Shown here: positions 35,677 to 47,607 of the stretch, in pieces
How positions within the stretch are numbered: the first letter of the stretch is position 1
Layout of the letters: each line of letters opens with the position of its first letter
DNA from: Apostichopus japonicus
Lineage: Eukaryota; Echinodermata; Holothuroidea; Aspidochirotida; Stichopodidae
DNA length: 64,000 nt
Assembly: GCF_037975245.1 (NCBI RefSeq)
Contig: NC_092564.1
Span: forward strand, 16,754,984 to 16,818,983
Direction of reading: 5' to 3'
Made by a program: the position numbers and the translations under genes
Notes under the pieces: model-generated
Database searches by the model: none
Told to the model about the DNA's origin: nothing
Seen by the model: only the letters and a program-made list of their open reading frames with translations

Positions 35677-35788
35677 TACTAGTACAGACGTGTAGCCTCA
35701 CGTTCACGGTGTGATTTGGGTAAAGTGTTATAACTGACGACACTTTCATCTAGTTTACATTTCGTACTATACTTCTTACCGTTTACAG

Positions 35789-36132
35789 CAGAAGACCCTA
35801 ATGACCCAGAAGAACCAGATCCACCTTTCGATTTCTTGCCCGACACACCTTTCGTCCCACCTTACCCTCTATGGGGTTCTTATGCCGAGATCGTTGAAAC
35901 AACGGTGACCCCGGTCACTCTTTACCTGAACGAAAACAATGATGTCGCCACCGACATGAGCGTCAAATTCGACATTCCTTTCGCGTTATCGGGATCTGAT
36001 CTTTGGGAAGTCTCGCTGTGGTTTAGCAAGTACAAGGATGGCAGCGGTAGACAGACCAACCTGATAGAGGAAACCCTGACCCAAAGGCAGAAAGATAAAA
36101 CAGCCAAACCAGACAGAAAGTTTGGACTAGCG
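35789..36132 (+). CDS. Gene 2 exon 4: alpha-A module 1
   Basis: Phase 1 in, phase 0 out (GCGGTAAGT). Residues 58-172. It starts with a Pro/Asp-rich linker of about 33 aa (PEDPNDPEEPDPPFDFLPDT), then the A core EIVETTVTPVTLYLNENND, LSGSDLWEVSLWFSK and KDGSGRQTNLIEETLTQRQK. No cysteine. Alpha features: the linker, IV-x-TT-x-TPVTLY, and no NTDP insert. The fold is unknown; alternating hydrophobics suggest a beta-sandwich (inference). Confidence 0.85.
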
Positions 36133-36437
36133 GTAAGTTCCTTTATTCGTGACGTAAGAGCAAAATACCAAAAAAACAATAACAAAACGGTTATATTTGA
36201 GAACTAAATCAATGTACTTTGAGACTTGAAGTTGAACTATGAACTTTATCGTGGAACTGGAGAGAAAGCCGTGTCGAGCTTAACCTGTATACAGTATAGG
36301 GACGAATCAATCTTCGTATTATTATTATTTATTCATTTATATTCTAAATATTCTTGTAAGAGGCCTCAAGTATCTTATGGTGGCCTAACTTTAGAGATCG
36401 TACCAAATGAATGGGAAAGCTTACTTCGAATCGGCAG

Positions 36438-36582
36438 AATAAGGTTAGGGGTTAGAAAGTAGGGTTAAGGAGTAGGGTTAGGGGTTAGGAATTAGGGTTA
36501 GGAAGTAGGGAATATGGTTAGGGGTTAGGGAGTAGGGTAAGGAAGTAGGGAATAGGGTTAGGGGTTAGGAAGTAGGGTCGAT
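36438..36582. repeat. Degenerate TTAGGG-type minisatellite
   Basis: Repeats of GGTTAGGGGTTAG and GAAGTAGGG(A)ATA. TTAGGG is the usual deuterostome telomere unit, but this array is mixed with GTAGGG and short, so it is more likely a local minisatellite. Confidence 0.8.
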
Positions 36583-36861
36583 TGGTACGGATTCTAAATT
36601 AGTACCCTTATGGTTTCGTATGATAAAGTAAATATTTTGTTTAAAACTCGTATTGCTTCTTTTATCGATTCTATGTGTCAGACCTGCACCTGTTCCAAGG
36701 GCCTTGTTTAGGGGGACCTTGTGACAAACGGTAAGTTGTGTGTCACTAAAAGGAGTCCCAGAAGAAAATGTGGTTCGTGAAAAGAAATGAGAACATTATA
36801 TTTTCCACACATCCTTGTGAAAGTTGTATTGCATCCACATTAATCGTACCGTTTTGTTATT

Positions 36862-39800
36862 GGTTCCTTGCTTTTTGCAAAGCAAGGAACCTATGCGTTC
36901 AACTTGGCGTGTGTGTGTGTGTGTGTGTGTATGTGTGTGTGTGTGTATGTGACGCTTGGCTTGTGTACACGATATCTCAATAAGGAAATGATGTATCATG
37001 ATGAAACTTGTTGGGTGGATAGCCCATAGTAAGAGGAAGATCCCTATTGTTTTTGGTGCCCGCAAAGGTCACCAAAGGTCAGTTAGATGCCAAAAACCAA
37101 TATATTAAAAACAGCAATAACTCCCATTGACAGGGTCTGACATGGTTGATATTTTGGGAGTAGTTGTGAATGGGGTAAGGCATCGTTTCCAAACATAACG
37201 GTAATGTGATCGAAGGTCAACAAAGGTCAATTAATGATAAAAAACTAGTATTTTTGCGATAACTTGAGAACGAAATGTCCGTTAGGGTTGGGAGTTGCTT
37301 CAATGTAATCCAATTGTCGACCCGCACCTGGGTGACCCTTGACCTCAATTTGACCTTTGGTGACCTTTACGTGTTTTGGGGGATTTTTACAGTTTTGATG
37401 CTATTTTCAGATGTCAAAGGTACCTTCTGAACATAAATGTCAATAGGTTGACCCCGTGTGACCTTTATGTGCGAAGTTATATGGGGTCAAAGTTTTTCGG
37501 TCGGAGTTAGGATGGTTGTACAGACTTGTCGTTTTGTTTTTTGGAATCAGGAGATTAAACTACATCTGAAACCAAGGTCAAAAGGTCAAAGGTCACATTA
37601 GAAAAAATGTGCTTATTTTGGGAGAAAACGAGCAAAAAAGAAAATGTTTGGTTTTGATGCTAGATTTGGATACCAAAGGTACCTTCCGATCAAAAATGTC
37701 AATGGGTTGACACCCGTGTGACCTTCGTGTGCGAAGTTATACGAGGTAAAAGTTAATTTTCAGACATTTAATGCAATAACTCCCAGTTCCAAGGTGTGAC
37801 GTGGTTGATATTTTTAGACAAGTTGCAAATGGTATAGGGGAATATTTTCAAACTTAACGGTCATGTGATCCGAGGTCACCAAAGGTCAATTAATGTTAAA
37901 AAACTAGTATTTTGGAAGGAGAAAATGGGCAAAGAAAAAAATGTTTGAATTTGTATAGTTTGATGCTCTATTTAGGTCTCACCGATCAAAAATGTCAATA
38001 AGTTGACCCAAGGTGACCTTTGTATGTTAAGTTATATGAGGTCAAAGTTAATTTTCAGACATTTAGTGTAATAACTCCCAGTGCCAAGGTATTACACAGT
38101 TGATATTTTGGGACAAGTTGCAAATGGTATAGGGGAATATTTTCAAACTTAACGGTCATGTGATCCGAGGTCACTAAAGGTCAATTAATGATAAAAAACT
38201 AGTATTTTTGCGATAACTTGAGAACAAATTGTCCGTTAGGGTTGGGAGTTGCTTCAATGTAATCCAATTGTCGACCCGCATCTGGGTGACCCTTGACCTC
38301 AATTTGACCTCTGGTGACCTTTTTGTGTTTTGTGGATTTTTACAGTTTCCATGCTATTTTCAGATGTTAAAGGTACCTTCTGATCATAAATGTCAATGGG
38401 TTGACCCCCGTGTGACCTTTGTGTGCGAAGTTATACGAGGTCAAAGTTAATTTTCAGACATTTAATGCAATAACTCCCAGTTCCAAGGTGTGACACGGTT
38501 GATATTTTTGGAGTAGTTGCAAATGGTATAGGGTAATATTTTCAAACTTAACGGTCATGTGATCCAAGGTCACCAAAGGTCAATTAATGATAAAAAAATA
38601 GTATTTTTGCGATAACTTGAGAACGAATTGTCAGTTAGGGTTGGGAGTTGCTTCTACGTAATCCAATTGTCCACCCACATCTGGGTGACCCTTGACCTCA
38701 ATTTGACCTCTGGTGACCTTTTTGTGTTTTGGGGATTTTTACAGTTTTGATGCTATTTTCAGATGTTAAAGGTACCTTCTGATCATAAATGTCAATGGGT
38801 TGACCCCCGTGTGACCTTTGTGTGCGAAGTTATACAAGGTCAAAGTTAATTTTCAGACATTTAATGCAATGACTCCCAGTTCCAAGGTGTGACACGGTTG
38901 ATACTTTTGGAGTAGTTGCAAATGGTATAGGGTAATATTTTCAAACTTAACGGTCATGTGATCCAAGGTCACCAAAGGTCAATTAATGATAAAAAACTAG
39001 TATTTTTGCGATAACTTGAGAACGAATTGTCCGTTAGGGTTGGGAGTTGCTTCTACGTAATCCAATTGTCCACCCACATCTGGGTGACCCTTGACCTCAA
39101 TTTGACCTCTGGTGAACTTTTCGTGTTTTGGGGATTTTTACAGTTTCGATGCTATTTTCAGATGTTAAAGGTACCTTCTGATCATAAATGTCAATAGGTT
39201 GACCCCTGGATGAGCTTTCTGTGTGAAGTTATAGGAGGTCAAAGTTAATTTTCAGACATTTCATGCAATAACTCCCAGTGCCAAGGTGTGACAAGGTTGA
39301 TTTTTTTGGACAAGTTGCGAATGGTATAGGGGAATATTTTCAAACTTAGCGGTCATGTGATCCAAGGTCACCAAAGGTCAGCTAATGTTAAAAAACTAGT
39401 ATTTTAGGGGGAGAAAATGGGCAAAGAAAACATGTTTGAATTTTTACAGTTTTGATGCTCCGTTTAGGTCTCACCGATCAAAAATGTCAATTGGTTGACC
39501 TACGGGTAACCTTTGTGTGTGAAGTTATGTATACAAGTTCAAAGTTAATTTTCAGACATTTAATGCAATTAAATCCCAATGCCAAGGTGTGACACGGTTG
39601 ATAATTTGGGACAAGTTGTGAATGGGGTGTTGGAACATTTTCAAACTTAAAAGTCATGTCATCTGTGGTCACCAATGTTATCATATCTGTTGACCCGCTT
39701 GTAGGTGACCTTATACTTCTTACATTTTCGACGCCATATTTAGATCTCAAAAGTGCCTTTTGATCAAAAATCCGATCACATTTTGTGATCACAAAAGTGT

Positions 39801-39936
39801 TGGCTATAGTGTTGGTTACTTTATGCGTACATGTAGGACCACAATTACTTGGACTATTTGAGCCCAATCTTGCTTGATAATATGTGTATTGTCATATACC
39901 CCAAGCAAGGAACCACAGTGCCCTTGGGCTCTTGTT
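36862..39936. mobile_element. AGGTCA-rich element with palindromic end and internal tandem repeats, copy 1
   Basis: Opens with the hairpin GGTTCCTTGCTTT-TTGC-AAAGCAAGGAACC, then (GT)n. The core includes tandem units of about 399 bp (CCGTTAGGGTTGGGAG at about 38231 and 39029, one base changed at about 38629). It closes with GCAAGGAACC plus a CCCAAG/CTTGGG hairpin and CTCTTGTT. It matches 44964-47607 from end to end. Structure (microsatellite, core repeats, terminal hairpin) resembles Helentron-associated interspersed elements; assignment is tentative. Confidence 0.75.
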
Positions 39937-41034
39937 CAATGGTTATTGAAAGTTGAAAAGGTCACAGTTTGCACTGGAGCAAACAAGTTTGTTGTCATAT
40001 AGTTGCACTTTCGCCCCCTCCCCCTCCCAATATCCAACCCTCCCCCTCTCTATGTCTCTTCTTTTACCTTGGATTGGATATGGTTCCAACTTTGTGAAGT
40101 TGAAAATTGGGATGTCATGTTTTCAAATTTTGCTGAATCCCAGTTTGGAATAGAAAAATGGGATGCAACTTTTGCAAATTAAACCGGAACGTAGTTCTAT
40201 TACATGTCCTTCTATTTGCTTCAAGTTCACTTATGTTGAAACAGTTTCAGTTGTTGTTATCCCTAAAATGGGATGGAAATAGATTGTAAACAATATATGT
40301 ACCAGGATGCATAGCATAAACCCTGCCTTCAGTAATTCAATATGTCAAGGGGCAATTACCATGCAGTATAGCCCCCAAAGAATAAGTCAGAGGTGAAAAT
40401 ACAAATCAGTTGCATTACCTTTTCTACCGCATCATATTTTTTTGACAGACCCTTCTAAATTAAATTTGGAGGTCAATTAAGGGTTATTTAGTGCATGTGT
40501 ATAATAGGTCATTTCTTGTACCATTCTCCCCCAAATATCTTTGTGAGTGTGATATTGTCACTGACATAGTAGGGGAAAATTCATATTAACGAAATATTAT
40601 GTAATGGCATATTTGTCGCCGAAACATTTTCACAAACATTGGCTGAAGCTGTAAGTTTTTATCTGTTATACGCTCTATACCGAGTGTTGTAGGGAAAGTT
40701 GTACAGTTTATGAGTCACTGTTGTACATTCCTACGGTACTATTAAAAAATGACTCGAGTATCAGTAAAAATCCAATAGCCTAAAATAGCCTGCAGGTACC
40801 TATATGCTATAAAATATACGAGCTAGGGACCAACTATACAAATCTTGGATTAAATGAATAAAAGTGTGCAAAATAGGGTGCTAATTTACATGAGAGAGAG
40901 ATAAAGAGGGGGGGGGGAGGGTTAGCTAATGACTATGACACTTTTTTTCAATCACATTCAGACCGACTTAAATTAATACATTAATAATACATAATGCATT
41001 AATACAAATATAATATCAATAATCTTGTATCCAG

Positions 41035-41191
41035 GATCTTGATCAGAATGTGGACCTCAGCGATGGTACCGGTTGTGGGAAGTTTAAGTACATTTGCGGA
41101 GAGATCAGAAAGAATAATCCTAATCCAGACTTTGAACTGATTAACAGGACACCCGATGCCCCACGAGGATGCGCTAAGGTAACATGTAAAG
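41035..41191 (+). CDS. Gene 2 exon 5: B1 module 1
   Basis: Phase 0 in, phase 1 out, 157 bases, residues 173-224. Reads VDLSDGTGCGKFKYICGEIR, then KNNPNPDFELI, GCAKVTCK. Four cysteines with standard spacing. B1 subtype: E-I-R after the second Cys and GCAKVTC. Confidence 0.9.
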
Positions 41192-42742
41192 GTGAGACGC
41201 AATGCTATTCATATGTGACATGTATTGATGAAAAAGATTTCCGGAGGAGAAGGGAGGTGGGGAGGTTGGGGTGAGGTGGTGGTAGTAGGATGAGGGACAT
41301 GGCCAAAGGTAACATGTATAATGAGACACATATCTGTTTATTCATATGGCATTGACTGATAACATTTATTTGTGGAGGAGAGGTGGAGTGGGTGCGGGGG
41401 GGGGCAGTGAGGGGACGGATGGAAATTACATGTTGATGTGTTGTAAAGTTCTGTCTATTAACATGGCATGTATTGCTGACCTTTACCTGTGGCCGAAGGT
41501 TTGGGGTGGGGTGGGGTGGGATGTGGTAGAGCTGAGCAAATGAAGTATCTTGTAAATGTGGTATGTACAGTAAATGCCAATATCTGGGTGAATATTACAA
41601 GGTTCATAGATGTTATTAGACTATGGCAAGTATGTATATATTCAGTGTACGGTTTTTAAAACTCTGAATGAAATTTATCATTTTACAAAGAGGTGGAGGA
41701 CGGGGTCAGGATTTCAACACCACAAAGTTAGTTATTGGCACAGACTTGTGTGTGGACCTCATTGTAGAGCACATTAGTAGCCAGTATTTGCCACAGATTG
41801 CTCTATTTGACGTCTAAAATTGTTACTAATTTGGAGCGATAGGGGGAAGGGGGCGGGGGGGTAGACCCTTGTCTAACTTCAGGGCATCGACAATTTCAGG
41901 GTCCCATCCCCTCCATTTTAACATTAGATCTTCCCCTAGATGAGTGGGGGGGGGGGGTTGTGAGGCAGGAAACGATGATGCAAAGATGATATGTGAGGGT
42001 AAGAAGGGGAAGTGAGAAGGAAGGGGGAAAGAGTTCAAGCTTTCAGGGAATCAAGAAGAACTTCAAGCTTGCTATTACAAAGTCTGAGAATACAATATCA
42101 AAGTTATCAGTACAGTAGTCATACCAGGTTACTACCAGCTCAACATATACGGGTTGTTCAAAAACGTAAAGAAGTTAAGTTTTGGTGGGTTTCTCCTGAA
42201 TTTGTTTTAATTTAGAGTTCCATCTATATATTGTTGTCCTACCTCTCTTAAGAGTTTTTAAACTACTATATCTTTACAAATATATTCACATAAAAATTGT
42301 CTGAAGGGCTGCAACCATATTTTTGTGCTGAGGTTGGGGTGGGCGGGGGAGGAGGGGTAAGATGTAAAGTCGTTTAGGAGTGGGGCGATTGCTTAGATGC
42401 AACATGGTGCAATTTTTTATTTTGAAGCAATGTTGAAGAATCCCCAACAGTTTAGGTTATACCGCATATACATGCTTTTTATGATTTTGTAATTGTCTGT
42501 TTGCCAATGGGGGGGGGGGGAGTTATCCCCCTGATATTTTTTGGGGGTACAATCCCTGACCCCTCAGAAGTATAGTTGGGTCTGCTCGTTCAGTTCATGT
42601 AGAAGATTAATATTTAGGTTATGCGCATGTGTTACGATATAATATGTTAAGTGGTTTGTAACCATCATGTAATAGTAATATACTAATTTTCTGTGTTGAA
42701 TTTGTTGATTGGTCGATTTTTTTTTATGCATCATCCAATAAG
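41192..42742 (+). other. Gene 2 intron 5
   Basis: Phase 1, 1551 bases, several G-rich patches (about 41395, 41855, 41945, 42510). No exon seen. Confidence 0.8.
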
Positions 42743-43026
42743 ATCGTGGAAGCTCCGAACCAAAGACTGTTCAATTCGAGTCGGTGACGCCTACTGGAGT
42801 GGAACTGTTTGTTGGTGAGAAAAACAAAGTCAGCACAGATGTAGATATCGTATTTAACCAGGCAAATACCGACCCAGATACTGCTGGGGAGAATCTATGG
42901 CAGCTTTCTCTGTGGTACAGTAAAGATGAAGATGGCGAAGGCCGAGCCACAGGATTGGTCGAGTCTACCCTGTCACAGGAACAAGGAGCCCAGCCCGTGG
43001 ACAACTTTAATCCATTCGTGTTTGAG
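42743..43026 (+). CDS. Gene 2 exon 6: beta-A module 1
   Basis: Acceptor AATAAG, donor GAGGTAAAT; phase 1 in, phase 0 out. Residues 225-319. Reads KTVQFESVTPTGVELFVGE, then NKVSTDVDIVF, NTDPDTAGENLWQLSLWYSK and STLSQEQGAQPV. Beta features: PTVQF-like start, NTDP-x-x-AG insert before LWQ, and QPVD ending. Confidence 0.9.
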
Positions 43027-43584
43027 GTAAATATAAATTTCTGGACATAAAACTGATACTATATGTAACGAAGGACCTGATGTTGGTGGAGGCGGTTGTG
43101 AATGCGAGAAAGAGGGAGGGGGTAGGGATGGGGGGAATTAAAGAAGAAGGAGTGGATAATCGTTCAGTGACTAGCCAGCATACAAAAGATGAAGATCATC
43201 AACAATTAACACCTCAAAAAAGAGTAAAAAACACTACTATTTATAATGCCAATGGGCTATTTTGGCAGCCAAAGATGAGCCTACCACTGTTTAGTAACAT
43301 GAACAGGAACATAAGCAGGTGGGAAGTGATGAAGAAGCATTGGCTAATTAATTGGGGAAGTTTCAAGTTGGAACATGAAATAATGGCGTTGTGAACGTTT
43401 CATTGTATTGTTGGTTTTTTCATTCTTTTATTTTTCGTATCCAATTATCACCAGTGAGCTTTTTTAAAGGCGCTGCCAATAAATATTTACCAGAGGCAAA
43501 GAACAATGTTAGAAACGTCGATTCTTTTAATTCTCAGCAGAGGGAATAGCATTTACAATGTGCTTTATTATGTTCTGTGTATAG
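43027..43584 (+). other. Gene 2 intron 6
   Basis: Phase 0, 558 bases, the shortest intron of the gene. Nothing else seen. Confidence 0.8.
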
Positions 43585-43741
43585 GGTCTCCCTACCAAAG
43601 TTGATCTGAGAGACGCGATTGGCTGTGGGAAATATAAGTATATCTGTGCACAGATCAGGAAAGACGACCCAGAACCAGATTACGAACAGATTGGCAAGAG
43701 CCGAGCAGCAACTGTAGGATGTGCACCTGTGACATGCAGTA
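43585..43741 (+). CDS. Gene 2 exon 7: B2 module 1
   Basis: 157 bases, residues 320-371. Reads VDLRDAIGCGKYKYICAQIR, KDDPEPDYEQIGKS, GCAPVTCS. B2 subtype: DY-x-x-IGKS and GCAPVTC. Confidence 0.9.
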
Positions 43742-44469
43742 GTAAGTCGTAAAGATTGATTATTGTGTGTCTGTTTACATCAAGTGTACTACATTTAAAG
43801 TGTGGATCAGTAGTCTCCCAATCTCTCGTCTTCAAACACAATATAAAGTTATAATGTAGCTCTGTATGTGAGGAACTTATAGGAGAGAAGTGGGTGCATA
43901 TCTTGTATTGTTATACTTTCATCCTGGTTTTCCACCTGTCGTTAATTTTGGCAGGATATTTGAACCAGAAGGCAAAACTAAAACTGGATTGAGGTTTGAT
44001 GGATAACTTCATTGTATACAGGGTATGGGGCAATGTTATCCATGTGGGCCTATCATGAAAAAAGTTTTTGTTTATATGAGTACTGCACAAACTGTTGACC
44101 CACCCGTTGATGAATTTTGGCAAAAATTCATACATTTATGCTCAAACAGGCTGTTACCTTCACATTTCGCTATTACCAGTTCATATATTTTGATTGTCCT
44201 TGAATCTATACTGTCACAAACTTATTTTATGCCATAGTGTGTTGTACTTATTACTAGGGATGAACTATGCCCAATCGCAAAGAACCAAACATTATATGCA
44301 CTTCGTAGTTTTTATTCTTTGCAGTAATAGAATTGAAAACGTTAAAAAAATATTCCTTTGTTAAATCTGCTGAAATTTTGTGGATAGCATGATTGATTGC
44401 AGCTCATCAAACCGTCAACTTATATGTAGCGCTCCTGGCCAGGAGGTCCTAGGCTATTTATAGATTAGT

Positions 44470-44790
44470 TGGAAAGTCTGTAGAAACTACACTCCCAATC
44501 GACATTTATTATTGATATCCGAAGTGTAATCATATAGACCAATTTATCACATCATGCTTGAGACTATCAAGTATGGAATAGTTCTGTTAATCTTTTGTGG
44601 GACCGTTCCACCCAATTTGACACGGGAGTGGGGAAAGTCCGTAGACACTACATGGATCTATGGTGATGTCCGCAAGGTAATCATGGACCAATCACATCAT
44701 GCTTGATACTCCCAAGTATGGAATAATCCTGTTAAACTATTGTGGGACCGTTCGACTCAATTTGACACGGGGTGGTCAACGTATGAGCTG
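44470..44790. repeat. Tandem duplication of about 155 bp
   Basis: Two copies share GGAAAGTC(T/C)GTAGA, CACATCATGCTTGA, CAAGTATGGAATA and TGTGGGACCGTTC, ending in CAATTTGACACGGG. Confidence 0.8.
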
Positions 44791-44847
44791 TCTAAGAGTA
44801 GCCTACAATGATTATTATTGAAAATCTTTGTACACAACGCCCTGCTT

Positions 44848-44963
44848 TGGGCCCTCACGTGAGGATTTTTTTCGCCCTGAACAACTTTGGGTAACCATCA
44901 CTGAAGCGTTACATACACAACATTTCAGCAAATTTGGACAAAAGCTGTAGGAGTATCATTTTT
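44848..44963. repeat. Dispersed repeat, left half interrupted by insertion
   Basis: Matches 31575-31690 (CCTGCTTTGGGCCCTCACGT, CTGAACAACTTTGG, ACAACATTTCAGCAAATTTG). Its right half resumes at 47610-47650 with GAAAACGACCTCTCGTGACC. Confidence 0.7.
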
Positions 44964-47607
44964 GGTTCCTTGCTTTAGCAAAAGGAACCTATGCAGTCAG
45001 GTTGGCGTGTGTGTGTATGTGTGCGTGTGTGTATGTGTGTGTGTCTGTGACACTTGCTTGGGTACGCTCTATCTCAATAAGGGAATGTTGGATTGAGGCC
45101 AAACTTGGACTATGGATCCGCCATATGGAGAAGGTGTGCCCTATTGTTTCTGGTGCCCACAAAGGTCACCAAAGGTCAGTTATGGTCCGAAAACCAAAAA
45201 TGTTAAAACTGCAATAACTCCCAGTGCCAACGTGTGACAAGATTGATATTAGGGGAGCATTTTCAAACTTAACGGTCATGTGATCCGAGGTCACCAAAGG
45301 TCAATTAATGATAAAAAACTAGTATTTTTGCGATAACTTGAGAACAAAATGTCCGTTAGGGTTGGGAGTTGCTTCAATGTTATCCAATTGTTGACCCGCA
45401 TCTGGGTGACCCTTGACCTCAATTTGACCTTTGGTGACCTTTACGTGTTTTTGTGGATTTTTACAGTTTCGATGCTATTTTCAGATGTCAAAGGTACCTT
45501 CTGATCATAAATGTCAATAGGTTGACCCTGTGTGACCTTTATGTGCGAAGTTATATGGGGTCAAAGTTTTTCGGTCGGAGTTAGGATGGTTGTACAGACT
45601 TGTCGTTTTGTTTTTTGGAATCAGGAGATTAAACTACATCTGAAACCAAGGTCAAAAGGTCAAAGGTCACATTAGAAAAAATGTGCTTATTTTGGGAGGA
45701 AACGAGCAAAAAGGAAATGTTTGGTTTTGATGCTAGATTTGGATATCAAAGGTACCTTCCGATCAAAAATGTCAATTGGTTGACACCCGTGTGACCTTCG
45801 TGTGCGAAGTTATACGAGGTCAAAGTTCATTTTCAGACATTTAATGCAACAACTCCCAGTTCCAAGGTGTGACATGGTTGATATTTTTGGACAAGTTGCA
45901 AATGGTATAGGGAAATATTTTCAAACTTAAGGGTCATGTGATCCGAGGTCACCAAAGGTCAATTAATGTTAAAAAACTAGTATTTTTGGGGCAGAAAATG
46001 GGCAAAGAAAAAATGTTTGAATTTGTTTAGTTTGATGCTCTAATTTAGGTCTCATCAATCAAAAATGTCAATAAGTTGACCCAAGGTGACCTTTGTATGT
46101 TAAGTTATATGAGGTCAAAGTTAATTTTCAGACATTTAATGCAACAACTCCCAGTTCCAAGGTGTTTCACAGTTGATATTTTGAGGCAAGTTGCAAATGG
46201 TATAGGGGAATATTTTCAAACTTAAGGGTCATGTGATCCGAGGTCACCAAAGGTCAATTAATGATAAAAAACTAGTATTTTTGAGGTAACTTGAGAACAA
46301 ATTGTCCGTTAGGGTTGGGAGTTGCTTCAATGTAATCCAATTGTCGACCCGCATCTGGGTGACCCTTGACCTCAATTTGACCTCTGGTGACCTTTTCGTG
46401 TTTTGTGGATTTTTACAGTTTCGATGCTATTTTCAGATGTTAAAGGTACCTTCTGATCATAAATGTTAATGGGTTGACCCCCGTCTGACCTTCGTGTGCG
46501 AAGTTATATGAGGTCAAAGTTAATTTTCAGACATTTAGTGTAATAACTTCCAGTGCCGAGGTGTTACACAGTTGATATTTTGAGACAAGTTGCAAATGGT
46601 ATAGGGGAATATTTTCAAACTTAAGGGTCATGTGATCCAACTCATCAAAGGTCAATTAATGATAAAAAACTAGTATTTTTGCGATAACTTGAGAACAAAT
46701 TGTCCGTTAGGGTTGGGAGTTGCTTCAATGTAATCCAATTGTCGACCCGCATCTGGGTGACCCTTGACCTCAATTCGACCTCTGGTGATCTTTTCATGTT
46801 TTGTGGATTTTTACAGTTTCGATGCTATTTTCAGATGTTAAAGGTACCTTCTGATCATAAATGTCAATGGGTTGACCCCCATGTGACCTTCGTGTGCGAA
46901 GTTATATGAGGTCAAAGTTAATTTTCACACCTTTAATGCAATAACTCCCAGTGCCAAGGTGTGACAAGGTTTATTTTTTTGGACAAGTTGCAAATGGTAT
47001 AGGGGAATTTTTTCAAACTTAACGGTCATGTGGTCCAACGTCACCAAAGGTCAGCTAATGTTAAAAAAGTAGTATTTTGGGGGGAGAAAATGGGCAAAGA
47101 AAAAATGTTTGCATTTTTACAGTCATGCTCTATTTAGGTCTCACCGATCAAAAATGTCAATTGGTTGACCTTCGGGTGACCTTTGTGTGTGAAGTTATGT
47201 ATACAAGTTCAAAGTTATTTTTTTTAATTTAATGCAATTAAATCTCAATGCCAAGGTGTGACATTGTTGATATTTTGGGACAAGTTGTGAACGGAGTGGT
47301 GGAACATTTTGAAACGTAAAGGTCATGTCATCTGAGGTCACCAATGTTATCATATCTGTTAGCATGCTTGTAGGTCTCTTATATTTCTTACATTTTCGAC
47401 GCCATATTTAGATCTCAAAAGTGCCTTTTGATCCAAAATCCGATCACATTTTGTGATCACAAAAGTGTTGGCTATAGTGTTGGTTACTTTATGGGAACAT
47501 GTAGGACCACAATTACTTGGACTATTTGAGCCCAATCTTGCTTGATAATATTATGTGTATTGTCATATACCCCAAGCAAGGAACCACAGTGCCCTTGGGC
47601 TCTTGTT
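44964..47607. mobile_element. AGGTCA-rich element, copy 2
   Basis: Begins GGTTCCTTGCTTTAGCAAAAGG with (GT)n at about 45007-45052. It carries the same core blocks as copy 1, including AGGTCAAAAGGTCAAAGGTCAC at about 45649-45670. It ends CCCAAGCAAGGAACCACAGT, GCCCTTGGGCTCTTGTT. It is inserted inside the dispersed repeat whose empty form is at 31575-31750. Confidence 0.75.

Larger units (their letters stand above)
34237..35788 (+). other. Gene 2 intron 3
   Basis: Phase 1, 1552 bases. Contains AT microsatellites at 34299-34351 and 34451-34489 and a TA-flanked inverted-repeat transposon at 34557-35676. Confidence 0.8.
36133..41034 (+). other. Gene 2 intron 4 (4.9 kb)
   Basis: Phase 0. Contains a TTAGGG-like minisatellite (36438-36582), a 3.1-kb AGGTCA-rich element (36862-39936) and unique sequence with a G-run at about 40910. 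Confidence 0.8.

Noticed and set aside
36438-36582. Interstitial telomere or fusion point
   Set aside because: Units are degenerate and mixed with GTAGGG; the array is short, so a local minisatellite is simpler.
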